From Coniella vitis (taxonomy: Eukaryota > Ascomycota > Sordariomycetes > Diaporthales > Schizoparmaceae), in the NCBI GenBank assembly GCA_011317545.1, contig WUJK01000001.1:4817001-4881000 (forward strand): a stretch of DNA of 64,000 nucleotides, in the 5' to 3' direction. How positions within the stretch are numbered: position 1 is the stretch's first letter; the number at the start of each line of letters is the position of its first letter. Positions 33,347 through 44,002 of the stretch are shown piece after piece. Below the pieces are notes generated by a model that was given only the letters and a program-made list of their open reading frames with translations, was not told where the DNA came from and did no database searches. The position numbers were made by a program, and so were the translations under genes.

Positions 33347-35079
33347 GATATGTACCGCCGTCTAGCCCTGATGAGCACGTCCTGGATACTACTGCATCTA
33401 CATCCACTTCCCGTCCTGCTCCACGTTTTTTTTTTTTTTTTTGGGCGGATATTTTCCCCTTTGATACTTCGTAGTCCTCTCAGTTTGTTGAACACGGGAA
33501 GAAGACTTTTTTCCATGCTCTCTTGTTTGCTCGCACCCTCTCTCTGCTTTGTATTTCCTCTACCCCGCGGTATTCTCCATTCTTTACGAGCAAAGGCCCG
33601 AGACAGTCAGGTGACCCGTTGACTAGCCAGGCAGATAGCATGCAAACTGTGTTTCCTGCCTTTTATCGCTCATTTTGCTTGGCCTAGATCCGAGCAACCC
33701 CCCCTCCCCCAATAGAAAAGTCGGCCGAGCTCTGGCCGGTCTGCCTGCACAACCTGCCAAACCTTCCAGGGGCTATCAACGGCTATCACCACTCCCTACA
33801 GGGCTTCCTTCAGTGGCCGGCAACCTGGACCTACGACCCCTCAGGGCCGCCATAGCAGGACCCCTCAGCCCCTCCCGGCCTGTCAAGCTGCAAGCTCGTG
33901 CTCCTCCCTCACCGGTCCCGGCCGGATCACCGCCAAAAATCTTCCGAGGCTCGCCCAAACAAACAAGCCCACCCATTCATCATTCGCCGATAGCGTGACG
34001 CCCGCTGCCGCCGCCGCTGCTGCTGGTTGCCCTGCAAGTACAACAAAGTACCAGTTGAATCAGCTAGGCACCTGGGCCACTTGCTTGGAAGATAACGATT
34101 CGACTTTCCCGCCCGCATCTCCCCCAGATTTTGGGCTGATTCTGATTGCGCTTTTTCTCTGGCTGTAACTCCCCGATTGGGGCTTTTTTTGCGCACTTGC
34201 TGCAGATTAAGACGCCCGAGTGGACCAGCTATTACCCCATACTTTGCTGCAAACTGTGGACCTTGGTGGTCGACGGCCTTTGCACGCCCTGCTGCCCTTG
34301 ACTCGGCCTCGCCTGTTTGTGTCTTGGCTCTGCTTTGGAGGAGGTGCATTTTTTCCCTTCCTTTTTTTTTTTCAAATTTGGTTTTTTTTTTTATATTTTC
34401 ATTTGTTATAATTAACATATATTATAACTGTGCGCCGTCTCCTCCTCGCACCGCATCACACATCACAACACACACCCTCCCCTCTCACTACGCCATCACC
34501 CTCTCTTGCGATTATCGGCAACTGCCACTTGGACGAGCGAGCGACCGGCCGTGCGAACTGCAGTCAACCACGATTTCTTTTCGACGACGACGACTAAGAC
34601 AACGACGGCAACGACTGCTTTGCCATCCTGCCCGCTTCATCAACCTTGTCTCCCCTCCTCGGCGCCGTGACCCTGTCGATCCAGCGCAATCCCTCCTGCA
34701 CCATCCTTCACTGTGCATGTCCGCCGATGGTACCTGACGCTCTTCGCAGTCCAGTCCACCGGGTTATCAAACACGTGAGTTGTGACCACTGAGAACACCT
34801 TTCCCGACTACTTCTCCCTCTGTCAGCCTGCATCTCTTATCTCGACCTCTTGCATGCTCACTGGCTCGATGCCGCGCCCTTCCCTGTCTTTGCTCAAGCG
34901 ATGCAGCCAGCTTCTGGGGCTCTCTGGGGCCTGTCGGTTTATCTGATTCTCAATATCTTGCCAGCCTGTTCCCCAGGACCCCAGAGGAAGATGCATGCAG
35001 GGTACAGGCACGCCAAGACGGTTACCGCTTCCGCACAATATGTCTCGCTGCCCTGGCAGATGTATGTACTGCTGCTCCT

Positions 35080-35143
35080 GTGGATGGTGGTGGTGGTGGC
35101 GGCGGCGGCGGCGGTCGTGGTGGTGGTGGTGGTGCTGCATACA
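35080..35143. repeat. (GTG)/(GCG) trinucleotide tract
   Basis: Imperfect run of GTG and GCG units upstream of the NmrA coding region, probably in its leader or promoter. Confidence 0.85.
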
Positions 35144-35863
35144 CCGGTCATATTTCTTTGATACCAGCCCTCCTTCTGCTCGTGCCCCGCAGCTATTATC
35201 CTCGGTCATTCATTGCCCAGCGAGCCCGCTAACGTTTTCTGCAGCAGTTGGGCAATCTAGCTGCTCTGTAACACAATTCTGGAATAGTGTCTTGAGAAGG
35301 TGGCACCAAACCTCCCATCAACTGATCATACTCAGCCTGCGTGCGTGTGTGCGTGTCGGAAAGTGTGTGTGGGTTGTGTGCATGTGTGACAGCAGCCAAA
35401 ACTCTCACAGCGTGCGAGTTTCTTTTTTGCTGGATACGCCAAGGACATTGAATCTACGTATACGACAAAGCCTGCTTTATCTTTCTCGCCCTTCATTCGA
35501 CAGCCAGCTTTCCCCGGTGGCATATGACCTTCTCCCTATCTGCACCCTAAGCATTGGGCAACTCGGATTCTTTACCAATTTCTGGCACTCTGGGCCGTGC
35601 CTTTTCTGCTTGTCAAAAACACCCTCGAGGAACACGTTGCATCGAACTCTACTTTATCGACCTTTCTCGTCGTTGTCCAACAGCTTTCCAAGCTCCCAGC
35701 AGCATTTCTTCCCCTGAGGAGTGAGGGGGCGCGTTCCACTAGCCAATATCTGCCATCTCCTGCCCTGTTTGAGAGGAAAACCAGAGACGCTGCGGGTTTG
35801 TGGTGGACAGCTGCACCCAGTCCCTTTGAAGGAGGTTTTTGGGGTTCTGGATTTCCTTCAGGC

Positions 35864-37306
35864 ATGGCCATTTGCTCGGCAAAAACGGAAATGCCTCACG
35901 CAGAGCTCCCCATGAGGCCTGCTGCGCAGCACACTACCACGCAGCCACTCAGTATACCCATCAGGGCGAAACCAAATGATGAACGACGACACAAGCACTC
36001 GAGATCCTCCTACTCGGATGCCGGATCTCTGCTCAACTCACGCAACAACTCTTTGACCTTCCACCGCCCTGCCAAGCGTCCAAGCCCCACACCAAACAAG
36101 ACCATTGCCATTATAAATGCCGGTGGCCGTCAGGCGGCTTCGGTGATACGCGTCGCCACTGCCGTCGGTTACCATGTGCGCGCGCAAATGCGAAATATGG
36201 AGGGCATCATTGCCGAAGAGATAGCCTCGAATCCCAGCGTGACACTGTTCCAAGGAGAACTGTACACACGATATGGACCCAAATCAGAAGGTGCAGACCT
36301 CACGCAAGATGGCCCCATTTCCGGAATAGGCATCAACCACTCTTTGATATCCGAACTCTTTCATGGCGCACAGCTGGCGTTTATCAACACAACCTTTTAT
36401 GGCAATGAGGTCGAGATAGGCCAAGTGCTCGCTGACGAAGCCAAAAAGGCTGGCATACAACACTATATCTACTCGTCCATGCCCGACCACCATACCTACA
36501 ATGAGAATTGGCCCAGCTTACCCCTCTGGGCCTCCAAGCACAAGGTGGAGGAATATGTCAGAAAGATTGGTCTGCCCGCGACATTTGTCTATACGGGCAT
36601 CTACAACAACAACTTTACCAGCTTGCTGTACCCTCTCTTCTGCATGGACCTGCAAGAAGATGGCTCCTTTGTGTGGCAGGCTCCCTTTCACCCGGACGCC
36701 AAGCTGCCATGGCTGGATGCAGAGCACGACGTGGGCCCTGCCATTCTCCAGGTCTTTAAAGACGGCGTGGGCAAGTGGGGCGGGAAGCGCATAGCGCTCG
36801 CCTGGGAAATGCTCTCACCGCGAGAAGCCTGCGAGCAGTTTGCAAATGGAGTGGGCCGCAAGGTCACGTATGTTCGCGGCAAAATTGAAATCAAGGTCCG
36901 GATTCCAGATGGCTACCGTGTGCAGCTCGAGGCGCTCGAGAAGCTGTTTCTGCTCGGTGGGGACGACCCAGCGAGGCAACCACCGTACTTTGGCGACCGG
37001 GCGCTCGAAGATGACTGTCCACACACGGCGATGCAGTTGTGGGAGGGGCCTCGCGGGCTGGAGGAGTACGCACGAGAGACATTCCCACTGGAGGAAAGTG
37101 CGAATGGCAAGACGTGGATGGATAATGCTGCGCTGGGACTGAGCGGCGGCGGCGGCGTGGTGGGCGAAGAGGACTTTGTGCTTGTCGGGTCGCCAGGGAG
37201 GAACAATAGTGGCATTGTGGAAGAGGAGTATGATAGTGAGGAAGAGGAGGAGGATGGGCTTGTTATGAGGGTCGCAGCACGAGGAGACCAGGAGTGGCTT
37301 GCATAA
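35864..37306 (+). CDS. nmrA: NmrA/NMR nitrogen metabolite repression regulator
   Basis: I take the Met at 35864, giving 480 aa, near Neurospora NMR (488 aa). The frame is open from 35597, but those 89 residues look like translated leader; Met at 35891 and 35912 are alternatives. After a Ser/Arg/His-rich N-terminus, a Rossmann fold starts TIAIINAGGRQAASVIRVA, whose AGGRQ loop is the NAD(P)-binding motif. HVRAQMRN, AFINTTFYG, IQHYIYSSMPD, ATFVYTGIYNNNFTS and PWLDAEHDVGPAILQ are NmrA-family hallmarks. NmrA binds the GATA factor AreA/NIT2 and represses nitrogen catabolic genes when good nitrogen is available; it is a redox-state sensor rather than an enzyme, lacking the usual Tyr-x3-Lys pair. The C-terminus after about 410 is acidic and Gly-rich (GGGGVVGEEDF, EEEEED). 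Confidence 0.92.
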   Translation: MAICSAKTEMPHAELPMRPAAQHTTTQPLSIPIRAKPNDERRHKHSRSSYSDAGSLLNSRNNSLTFHRPAKRPSPTPNKTIAIINAGGRQAASVIRVATAVGYHVRAQMRNMEGIIAEEIASNPSVTLFQGELYTRYGPKSEGADLTQDGPISGIGINHSLISELFHGAQLAFINTTFYGNEVEIGQVLADEAKKAGIQHYIYSSMPDHHTYNENWPSLPLWASKHKVEEYVRKIGLPATFVYTGIYNNNFTSLLYPLFCMDLQEDGSFVWQAPFHPDAKLPWLDAEHDVGPAILQVFKDGVGKWGGKRIALAWEMLSPREACEQFANGVGRKVTYVRGKIEIKVRIPDGYRVQLEALEKLFLLGGDDPARQPPYFGDRALEDDCPHTAMQLWEGPRGLEEYARETFPLEESANGKTWMDNAALGLSGGGGVVGEEDFVLVGSPGRNNSGIVEEEYDSEEEEEDGLVMRVAARGDQEWLA

Positions 37307-38395
37307 GCGTGCATTCAGGATATTTTTGGTGTTGCTGTTATTTTGGCTTGGGGACTTGGGGGACTCAGGATAAGGTGCAAAAGAATCTACGGGGCTATAC
37401 CAAAAAGAGGTGGAATACCACGGCAATGGAGTATCCTAGAGATACGAGAGGAGGAAAAGGAGGGGAATGGTAAACATATCCTAGCAAGTACAGCACAGCC
37501 AGCCAGGCGTTGCAACACTTTTTTGAAATTGGGACCATCTCAAAACGCATCTCACAGCACGCACACACATACACATACTCCACATACTGCTTACTATGAA
37601 TTACTTATAATATCTGTTCTTGGCTCAGCGATTCATGGCGGAAGGCGTTCATGCCCTTTTAGTCTCTTAATCTTTTCTTTTTTTCTTTCTCAAGTCTGGT
37701 AATCGGAAAAGGGTGAGCATTCGGCGTTCTACTCTGGTGTCGCTTTGCGTTCGGGACGGGAGGAAAATGAGGACGGCAGATGACTTCCTTTGCAATATCT
37801 GTGGCACAGTTCTCTCTATAGCCAGGACTCATGGCTATGGTTTTGGAATTGCGTTTTGTTCGATTCTTTTTGCCCTGAAGCATGCTCAACTATAGACTAC
37901 CTACACAGTCGTTTTATGATTTTGCCACGCGCAGGCAGTCAAAGCACCTCACGAATAAAAATCTAGAGTATAAAATGTTGCTAGCTGGACGAGTACATGG
38001 TGGTAAATTCGTACTGTGATACGTATCGAAAACTGACCTCGAGCAATTATACAAAAAAAAAACCCCCCCACCTATATTCCCATGAATCCCCCCCGTGATA
38101 TATCTTCAGAAAGGTGTATTACTACACCATTATGTATATACTCTTCAAGTTTTCGTTTCCCATGACCAAAAAAATGAAACAAGAAAAGCCCAATATTATC
38201 TGGCCAGGAATTTGTAGGGTATCATTGTCCTTTTCCCGTTGCCTTCTCACCCAGCTTGTGAGGTCCCATCTATTACCACGTAAACATTCCTCCCATATGC
38301 CGAGGGTATCTGCTTTTGTTTTTCTTGTTTCCACTCATCCACAGTGTCCTATCTGATCACTCATTTCTCTATTCATAGTATCCAAAAAAGGAAAT
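37307..38395. other. Convergent 3' region between nmrA and ERG2
   Basis: Two stop codons face this 1.1-kb AT-leaning spacer. There are A-rich and C-rich runs near 38049-38090. No supported ORF. Confidence 0.55.
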
Positions 38396-39170
38396 CTAGA
38401 ACTTGCCACGAGCCAGGTTACCAAGCATCTCCCGCGCGGTAACGTACGTCATGCGCCACAGCGTAGGCAGATCAAGGGTACTCGTCAGGCCATCCGCGAA
38501 GCCGAAAAACAGCATGGGTGGAATCCAGCCACGGGCGTACTCGAGGGCAAAGCAACCCTCATCGGGCATCTTGTACTGCTTGACGGTGCCGCGGCGAAGG
38601 TGGTGGACGGAGCCCTGGGTGTAGACTTCAGCTTCGTAGGAGCCTGGCTCGTAGGCGAGCTGGGTGCCAAAGAGAATGTGGAAGTAGTCGTCGGCTGTGT
38701 GACGGCCTGTGTGGCCTTCTGTGCCGATGGCGGTGCCGAAGATGATGAGGTATTCGGTTACGCCTGGATTGGATTCGGCTGTCAGTTTCTTTTTTTTTTT
38801 CTCTTTTGCTCACCTTGCTTGCTTTTCACTGTCGAAAGAAAGGGAACACGGCGCTGTCTTGAACGGGAGGATAGCACATACTGGCGTGGATAATGTACAT
38901 GGCGCCCATGGCACCACCGGCGTTGTTGAAGATCCATTCCTCGTCGAGATTCACGAAGCTGCTGGTTGAGGGTTGGGCGTGCAGCTCATCGACAATGTAG
39001 CGGACAACGGAGCGCGTATCGTTGCCGTGGGCGGCGATGCCGCGCTTGGCTAGGTCGTGCAGCGTGTCGGGCGAGAAGATATAGAAGGACTCGAGGTGGG
39101 ATTCGAGAAAGTAGACGAGCGGGCTGAGCACGCCGACGAGCAGCGCAAGGAGGGTGAGGATGCGCGCCAT
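38396..39170 (-). CDS. ERG2: Sterol C-8 isomerase Erg2
   Basis: Two exons on the minus strand, 39170-38882 and 38763-38396, giving 218 aa, the normal length. The intron runs GTATGT to TCCAATCCAG. The N-terminus (LTLLALLVGVLSPLVYFLES) is the single membrane anchor. GIAAHGNDT, NLDEEWIFNNAGGAMGAMYIIHAS, EYLIIFGTAIGTEGHTGRHTADDYFHIL and the GTVKQYKMP-to-ALEYARGWIPPMLFFG segment are the conserved Erg2 / sigma-1 receptor core; the acidic residues of the EGHTGRHTADDYF stretch are those linked to catalysis. The enzyme moves the sterol double bond from C8 to C7 in ergosterol synthesis in the ER. Morpholine antifungals target it. An upstream in-frame extension to 39296 is not needed. Confidence 0.97.
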
Positions 39171-39874
39171 GGTGGTGGTGTTTTTGGACCTGTCGTGGCT
39201 GGCTGGCTGGCTGGCTGTGTTTGGTGCAAGTGATTGACAGATGAAGAAGAGGCGCGATGGTGGACGAAAGCCTTGCTTTTGTCTTGGAAAGGGCAAGAAG
39301 GAATTGAGAGACCCTATACCTATAGCAGGACGCCGGTGAACGGAAGCAAGAGCCTAGCGGTCGTACGAGGAGCGCTTAGCGGTGTGTGCGGCCATGTACA
39401 GTGCATCGTGTGGCTTTTTTGCTGCAGCAGATGACCCACCGAGTAAACAAGGACCCCTGAAGTAAAGAGAAGCTGCTGCTAACAAAATGTCGTTGGAAAA
39501 TATGGGCGGGCGCTGCGCCCAGACCAATGGTACGCCCCGCTGGAGGTACATGGTACGTAGAGCCTATCTTATCGACTGGATCACCGTTGATACGGAGTAC
39601 TCCGTACGCGCTTGCTTCGCGAAATGTCCCCTCAGATATCAGTATAGGCTACTTCCTGCTGCCAGCCAGCCCCACTAAAATTTCCATGCTGCGGGCGAGC
39701 ACTGCTAAATGCCAAACAACGACATCGACAAATCACCCTCCCAGCGGCTTAAAGCAGCCAACATCAAAAAGCACCCAGGCCAAGCATCGCGACCGAGAGA
39801 ATCCGCAGACCAAATTGCTCTTACATCCGTAAACCATAGTGTTGCCCTTGAAACATCGTCCAGACCGATCCATC
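39171..39874. promoter_or_regulatory. Divergent promoter region between ERG2 and CSL4
   Basis: The 704-bp space separates two outward-facing start codons. It carries a (GGCT) repeat next to the ERG2 start (39197-39217) and a perfect TACGGAGTACTCCGTA palindrome at 39591-39606. I see no clear sterol-response element. Confidence 0.6.
39591..39606. repeat. 16-bp perfect palindrome TACGGAGTACTCCGTA
   Basis: Perfect inverted repeat centred on AGTACT in the ERG2-CSL4 divergent promoter. It shares the GTAC-type core of the other palindromes here but has GGAG/CTCC arms. It could be a dimeric transcription-factor site or a small repeat. Confidence 0.85.
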
Positions 39875-40646
39875 ATGGCATCAGCTCCTTCAATGGCTAT
39901 TCCAGGCCAACTCCTCGGCCCCGCGACACAGTACCGCCCCGGCGCAGGCGTGCATCTCCATGAAGCCAACCTCTACTCGTCCCTCCTCGGCGCCGTGACC
40001 ATTACCCGGCCAGATTCCGCGGCCCACGCACTGGCAGCAACAGCAGCAGCATCGTCAAAGACAGGCCCACCAAAACGCCTAACCAAGATTACTGCCGCGC
40101 TACACAACACCAAGGCCGCCTCTTCCATGACCGAACAGCTGCCGACCATTTCGGTGCACCGGCAGGCAGTGGGACGCAACAAGCGCCAGCGCGAGGTGCT
40201 ACCGCAGGTCGGCAACGTTGTGCTGTGCCGCGTGACCCGTATCACCCCTCGCCAGGCCGTCGTCGCCATCCTTGTCTGCGGCGAGACGGTACTCGAGGCT
40301 GAATGGCAGGGTGTGATTCGTGTGCAGGATGTGCGTGCGACGGAAAAGGACCGTGTGAAAATATACGAGAGCTTTCGGCCTGGTGATATTGTGCGGGCTT
40401 CGGTGGTAAGTGCTTGGGTGTTTGTTGCTTTTTTGATTTACGTACATGCTCGAAGCTGATGATATCTATCACTAGATCTCTCTTGGTGACCAGGCAAACT
40501 ACTACCTCTCTACAGCTAGCAACGAATTTGGCGTCATCATGGCGGTCAGCGAGGCTGGCAATGCTATGTATCCTGTGTCATGGAAGGAGTACAAGGACCC
40601 CGACACCGGACTGACTGAGCCGAGAAAGGTCGCCAAGCCGTACTGA
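39875..40646 (+). CDS. CSL4: Exosome complex cap subunit Csl4
   Basis: Two exons, 39875-40405 and 40476-40646, giving 233 aa. The intron runs GTAAGT to TATCACTAG. Residues 5-45 match the ECR1_N/Csl4 N-terminal region (PGQLLGPATQYRPGAGVHLHEA). The S1 RNA-binding domain, about 110-190, starts LPQVGNVVLCRVTRITPRQAVVAI, and VRATEKDRVKIYESFRPGDIVRASV is the classic Csl4 signature. Exon 2 carries ISLGDQANYYLSTASNEFGVI. Csl4 is a non-catalytic cap protein of the nuclear and cytoplasmic RNA exosome. An Ala-rich insertion (about 55-75) is extra relative to yeast. The Met at 39839 in the same frame is an alternative start, but MASAPSMAIPGQ is more typical. Confidence 0.95.
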
Positions 40647-41625
40647 ATTCGGACGTTCTCGTTGCAATATTGAGAACACCTCGAATACCAAGTCGGGCAC
40701 CCAGAATGCTGGTAGACACATGTGTCATGGCCGACAGCGCAAACGTCCTTCGATATGTCCCGAGACGCTGGCAAGGAAACTTTGCCCAAGGACTTGTTCT
40801 ACAAAAGCTGTGTAGCTCGAGATCCATAACGCGGCCTGAATTGCGCGTGGTAGCACCAGTCGACGAATGTCTGACAAGGAAAGATCTACTCTTCGCTAAG
40901 ATATAATAGCACACAACGATGCTTGCCGCAGAGATACCGTTCAGCAACGCGACTACGCGTCCTGGGGACGACAGAATATCAACCGTGCCTCTGCATCGTT
41001 TGCTTGGCTGTGGGCATGGATGATTACCTTTGCACTCATTGCAACGGCACTGAGGAATCAAGATACCGTGCACGCAACCCAGCAGACTTCCAGCAATTCT
41101 CTATGCAAAGCCAACGGCACTAAATGGTCCCAGAGTCGAGGAGTGATAGCCGAGCACGTGTTCGACCCTTGTGGCTTAACCAACTGCTCCACTTAATTTT
41201 ACTCCAAGAGTACAAGGTAAAAGGGCTGTTAGGAACAGATCTCGAACACGGCGCCTTTGAAACTTGCAACCAGATTTGCTTGCTCGACTCCTACTCGACA
41301 TAGAACCCCCAAGATGCATCTCTGTATGTAACAATCTCGATACTTTGACCTACTTTTGCGTCTAGCCTCCTTTTAAAATTGTCCCTGTGTGCGCGCGCCT
41401 ACGTTGTCCATGACAGGCGAACCTGAGTGAACGAACTCGGTGACTACCACGGCAAAAGCATGATACTGCAAGACAAATCGGTGATATGATAGTCTCGGGA
41501 CTGACAGTATGTTTGCCCTGGTGGTGGATGCATGCAGGTCAGCGTCATGAGCCCAAGTGATGATGCGAGATATTATGCACTTGGCGCACTTTCTAATACT
41601 ATGTATGTACTGCAAACCATGCTGC

Positions 41626-41643
41626 TACATAGTATACTATGTA
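41626..41643. repeat. 18-bp perfect palindrome TACATAGTATACTATGTA
   Basis: Perfect inverted repeat. ACTATGTATGTACT lies 20 bp upstream, so the locus holds two copies of the motif type. Confidence 0.9.
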
Positions 41644-42714
41644 CTCGATATGTGCGCATATCCTCCGAGAGCTTGGAACCGCATTCAACCAGTCGGAGGA
41701 AATCCCGTCAGCCCGTGGGCGTGACCGACATCCGGATGAGCAGCAACCTCTGCTTCCACAGCAGCCGAAAGGCCACAAGCCAAGTCTACCTTCCGGTCTG
41801 GGCATGGCTCGGCCCGGGGTGGAAACGTGTCATGGTACTTACGGTGGGAGACCCCAGATATGGCGTTCTAGAAAGGTGGTGTGCGCCGCATCCTCCCTAT
41901 GGCCCAGGCCGGGGGCAGTGGTCCGCTATTGGGGAGCGGGATTCGTAGGATATCTCGCGTGCAAATGATATGCTGCTCGCACTGTACCGAACAAGCTTTT
42001 CCTACACCACTCTATCGACACACTGGTAAGCATACGACAGTGTACATGGTAGCTTCATGCTTGCTATGTACAGTTATGCGGACTACGGACTTGTCGGAAT
42101 CTCCCACTTACTCCAAAGGGCTCTGGCTGGCTTGGCTTGGCTGGGTTGCACACACTCTTCTCTGACGGGGCATCCGATGTTTCCGATGACTTGGGAACCC
42201 GACTGTCCTCAATATGACTTGGCAAATTGCAGAACTGGACGAAGTGAAGCAGTATATGGACAGGATGATGGCAATGGGCCATATTCTGCAACATTCCTGC
42301 ATGCCCATGCGCGGCTTCTGACTCGGTGGTGGTGCGCTGTTGCATGCTAACACGCATCCATCGGTTTCCCCTTTTGCAACGAACGGGTGCCGGCCCCGTT
42401 GCCACGGCCGGATTCCATGTCTGGCATTTTCGTTTGGCTCCTGCGGTTCCCTTTGTGTGCTCCAGAGGGCCCTGGGAGCCGGCTTTAACGGATTTATACT
42501 GTACTCGTCACGTTGCTGGTCAACAATAGGATCGAAGAGGTCGCCAAAAGCATGCCATTTTCCTTTTCGCAAAGCCGCTTCGAGCCCCGTGCGCGCGCGC
42601 GCAACGAGACCAAAAAAAGAGGAAAAAGAAAGACCCCGGAGTGTTGCTGCTTGGCTCGGTTTCTAGGCGCGTTCTGGCGCCACTGGCACACAATTCATTA
42701 TTCATCACTCCCAT

Positions 42715-42744
<30 letters not shown>
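42715..42744 (+). repeat. (CAG)10 microsatellite
   Basis: Ten perfect CAG units in non-coding DNA upstream of the YOR1-like gene. Confidence 0.95.
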
Positions 42745-42747
<3 letters not shown>

Positions 42748-43715
42748 GCATCGTCATCATTGCTGCTCGGGTACCTGTCATCTTCATGGTGGCAGTAAGC
42801 CGGCAGAAAAGAGCAAGGCGACCGAGTCCCGTTGCAACATCCTCAGCACCAGCAATCCCCTTTCGCTTTGCCGGATTGTGTTTGCTTGCCGACCTTGCTG
42901 CTGCGTAGGTGGCAATTACTATGTAGCCAGCCCTGGCTCGAATTGTATAGTTTTGTCTGGAAGAGGCTACGTCTCTGCTGCATCACCAACTCCGGCCCCG
43001 TGGTTACATTCAAACACCCGGCTGACCGCCATATCTTTTGTTCCATCTCTGTGTCCGCGAAGGCATCGGGTGCTGCTGTGTTTGGGCGATAGGGCAGACC
43101 CTGCCCGCATTGCGCATTGTCTTGACGACCCAAGATTCTCCTCCCCCCGTCACCCTTCGCACTGCAGCTGATAGCCGGCACAAAAGTAAACACTGCAGTC
43201 TGGGACGTCATACATATGCAAAGTCCCAACTGACGGTTTGTTTTCCTTCCTCTGCTCGCCCCCGGGACTCGACCACCTGTGCTGCTGGTACGCCACACCT
43301 TGAGTTCACTCTCTCACCCTCTGCACAGTACACCGGATCGAGCCGCCTTTAGACGGCCTCTTTTGCTCTCTGGAGCACACAACCGCCACGCCCTTGAGTG
43401 AAGCCACGCCCTGCAGAGCCGCCCCGGCCCCGAAGCATATCAGCATCGGTGATTCCGATTTGGCGGTGGACTGGCGACTGGGTGAGCTGGTGACTGATAG
43501 CTGCCTACCACCACTCGACATTTATTCCCCTCGCACATCTCCTTCCGGCAACACTCCGAGCAGAAGCACGCGGCACGCCGTACATGCGACTGGATATAAT
43601 CTCCGTTACCCCCGGGTCCAATCGCTTTCGCTGTGGGTTCCTCTTGACTTTCCGGCTTGTATCTGCTTCTTTGTTCCGTTGGCTCAGCACAGCACTTCTT
43701 TACGCCGTGTATGCG

Positions 43716-43744
43716 TGCGTGTGTGCGTGTGTGTGTGTGTGTGT
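43716..43744 (+). repeat. (GT)n tract
   Basis: GT/GC alternating purine-pyrimidine tract about 260 bp upstream of the YOR1-like start codon. Confidence 0.85.
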
Positions 43745-44002
43745 CCCTTCCACGCAAACCCAATCCTTCCCCGTCGCTGTGACTCAGCATTTCTCCTTGC
43801 CCCTGGGCGCCCGAGAAAAAATTGCCACAAGGACCTCTGATTCAAATAGCCCTGGTCAACTGAAAGCAAAGCAAGCTGACGGAAGGAGGGGGCAAAGAGC
43901 GATCAAAGCAAGGCTCAAAGAGCCCAAAAGCCTGGTTGCATTTGGCGAGAAAAGGACGCGCATCTGTATTGCATCTCCCCTCTCTGCTAGCTACCCACAG
44001 CC

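Larger units (their letters stand above)
26644..35863. other. 9.2-kb interval without a supported gene
   Basis: This is the largest gene-free space. Many frames of 60-190 codons exist on both strands, but they overlap, have no family motifs and often include low-complexity runs. Contents I can support: a Leu-rich small ORF (28012-28149), a G-quadruplex motif (31575-31601), several TAC/GTA palindromes (30012-30030, 31798-31875, 33332-33346), a T15 run near 33427, and GTG/GCG repeats near 35080-35143. From about 34.4 kb onward the pyrimidine-rich sequence probably belongs to the promoter and long leader of the NmrA gene. Confidence 0.45.
40647..44002. other. Intergenic, CSL4 3' side and YOR1-like 5' side
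   Basis: No supported gene in 3.3 kb. It contains an 18-bp palindrome (41626-41643), a (CAG)10 tract (42715-42744) and a GT-rich tract (43716-43744). The last kilobase is pyrimidine-rich and probably forms the promoter and leader of the transporter gene, with short upstream frames. Confidence 0.5.

Noticed and set aside
41140..41200. tRNA-like string (TTCGACCC, and GAGCAGTTGGTTAAGCC on the minus strand)
   Set aside because: A-box-like and B-box-like pieces are present but in the wrong order and spacing, and no acceptor or anticodon stem can be formed.
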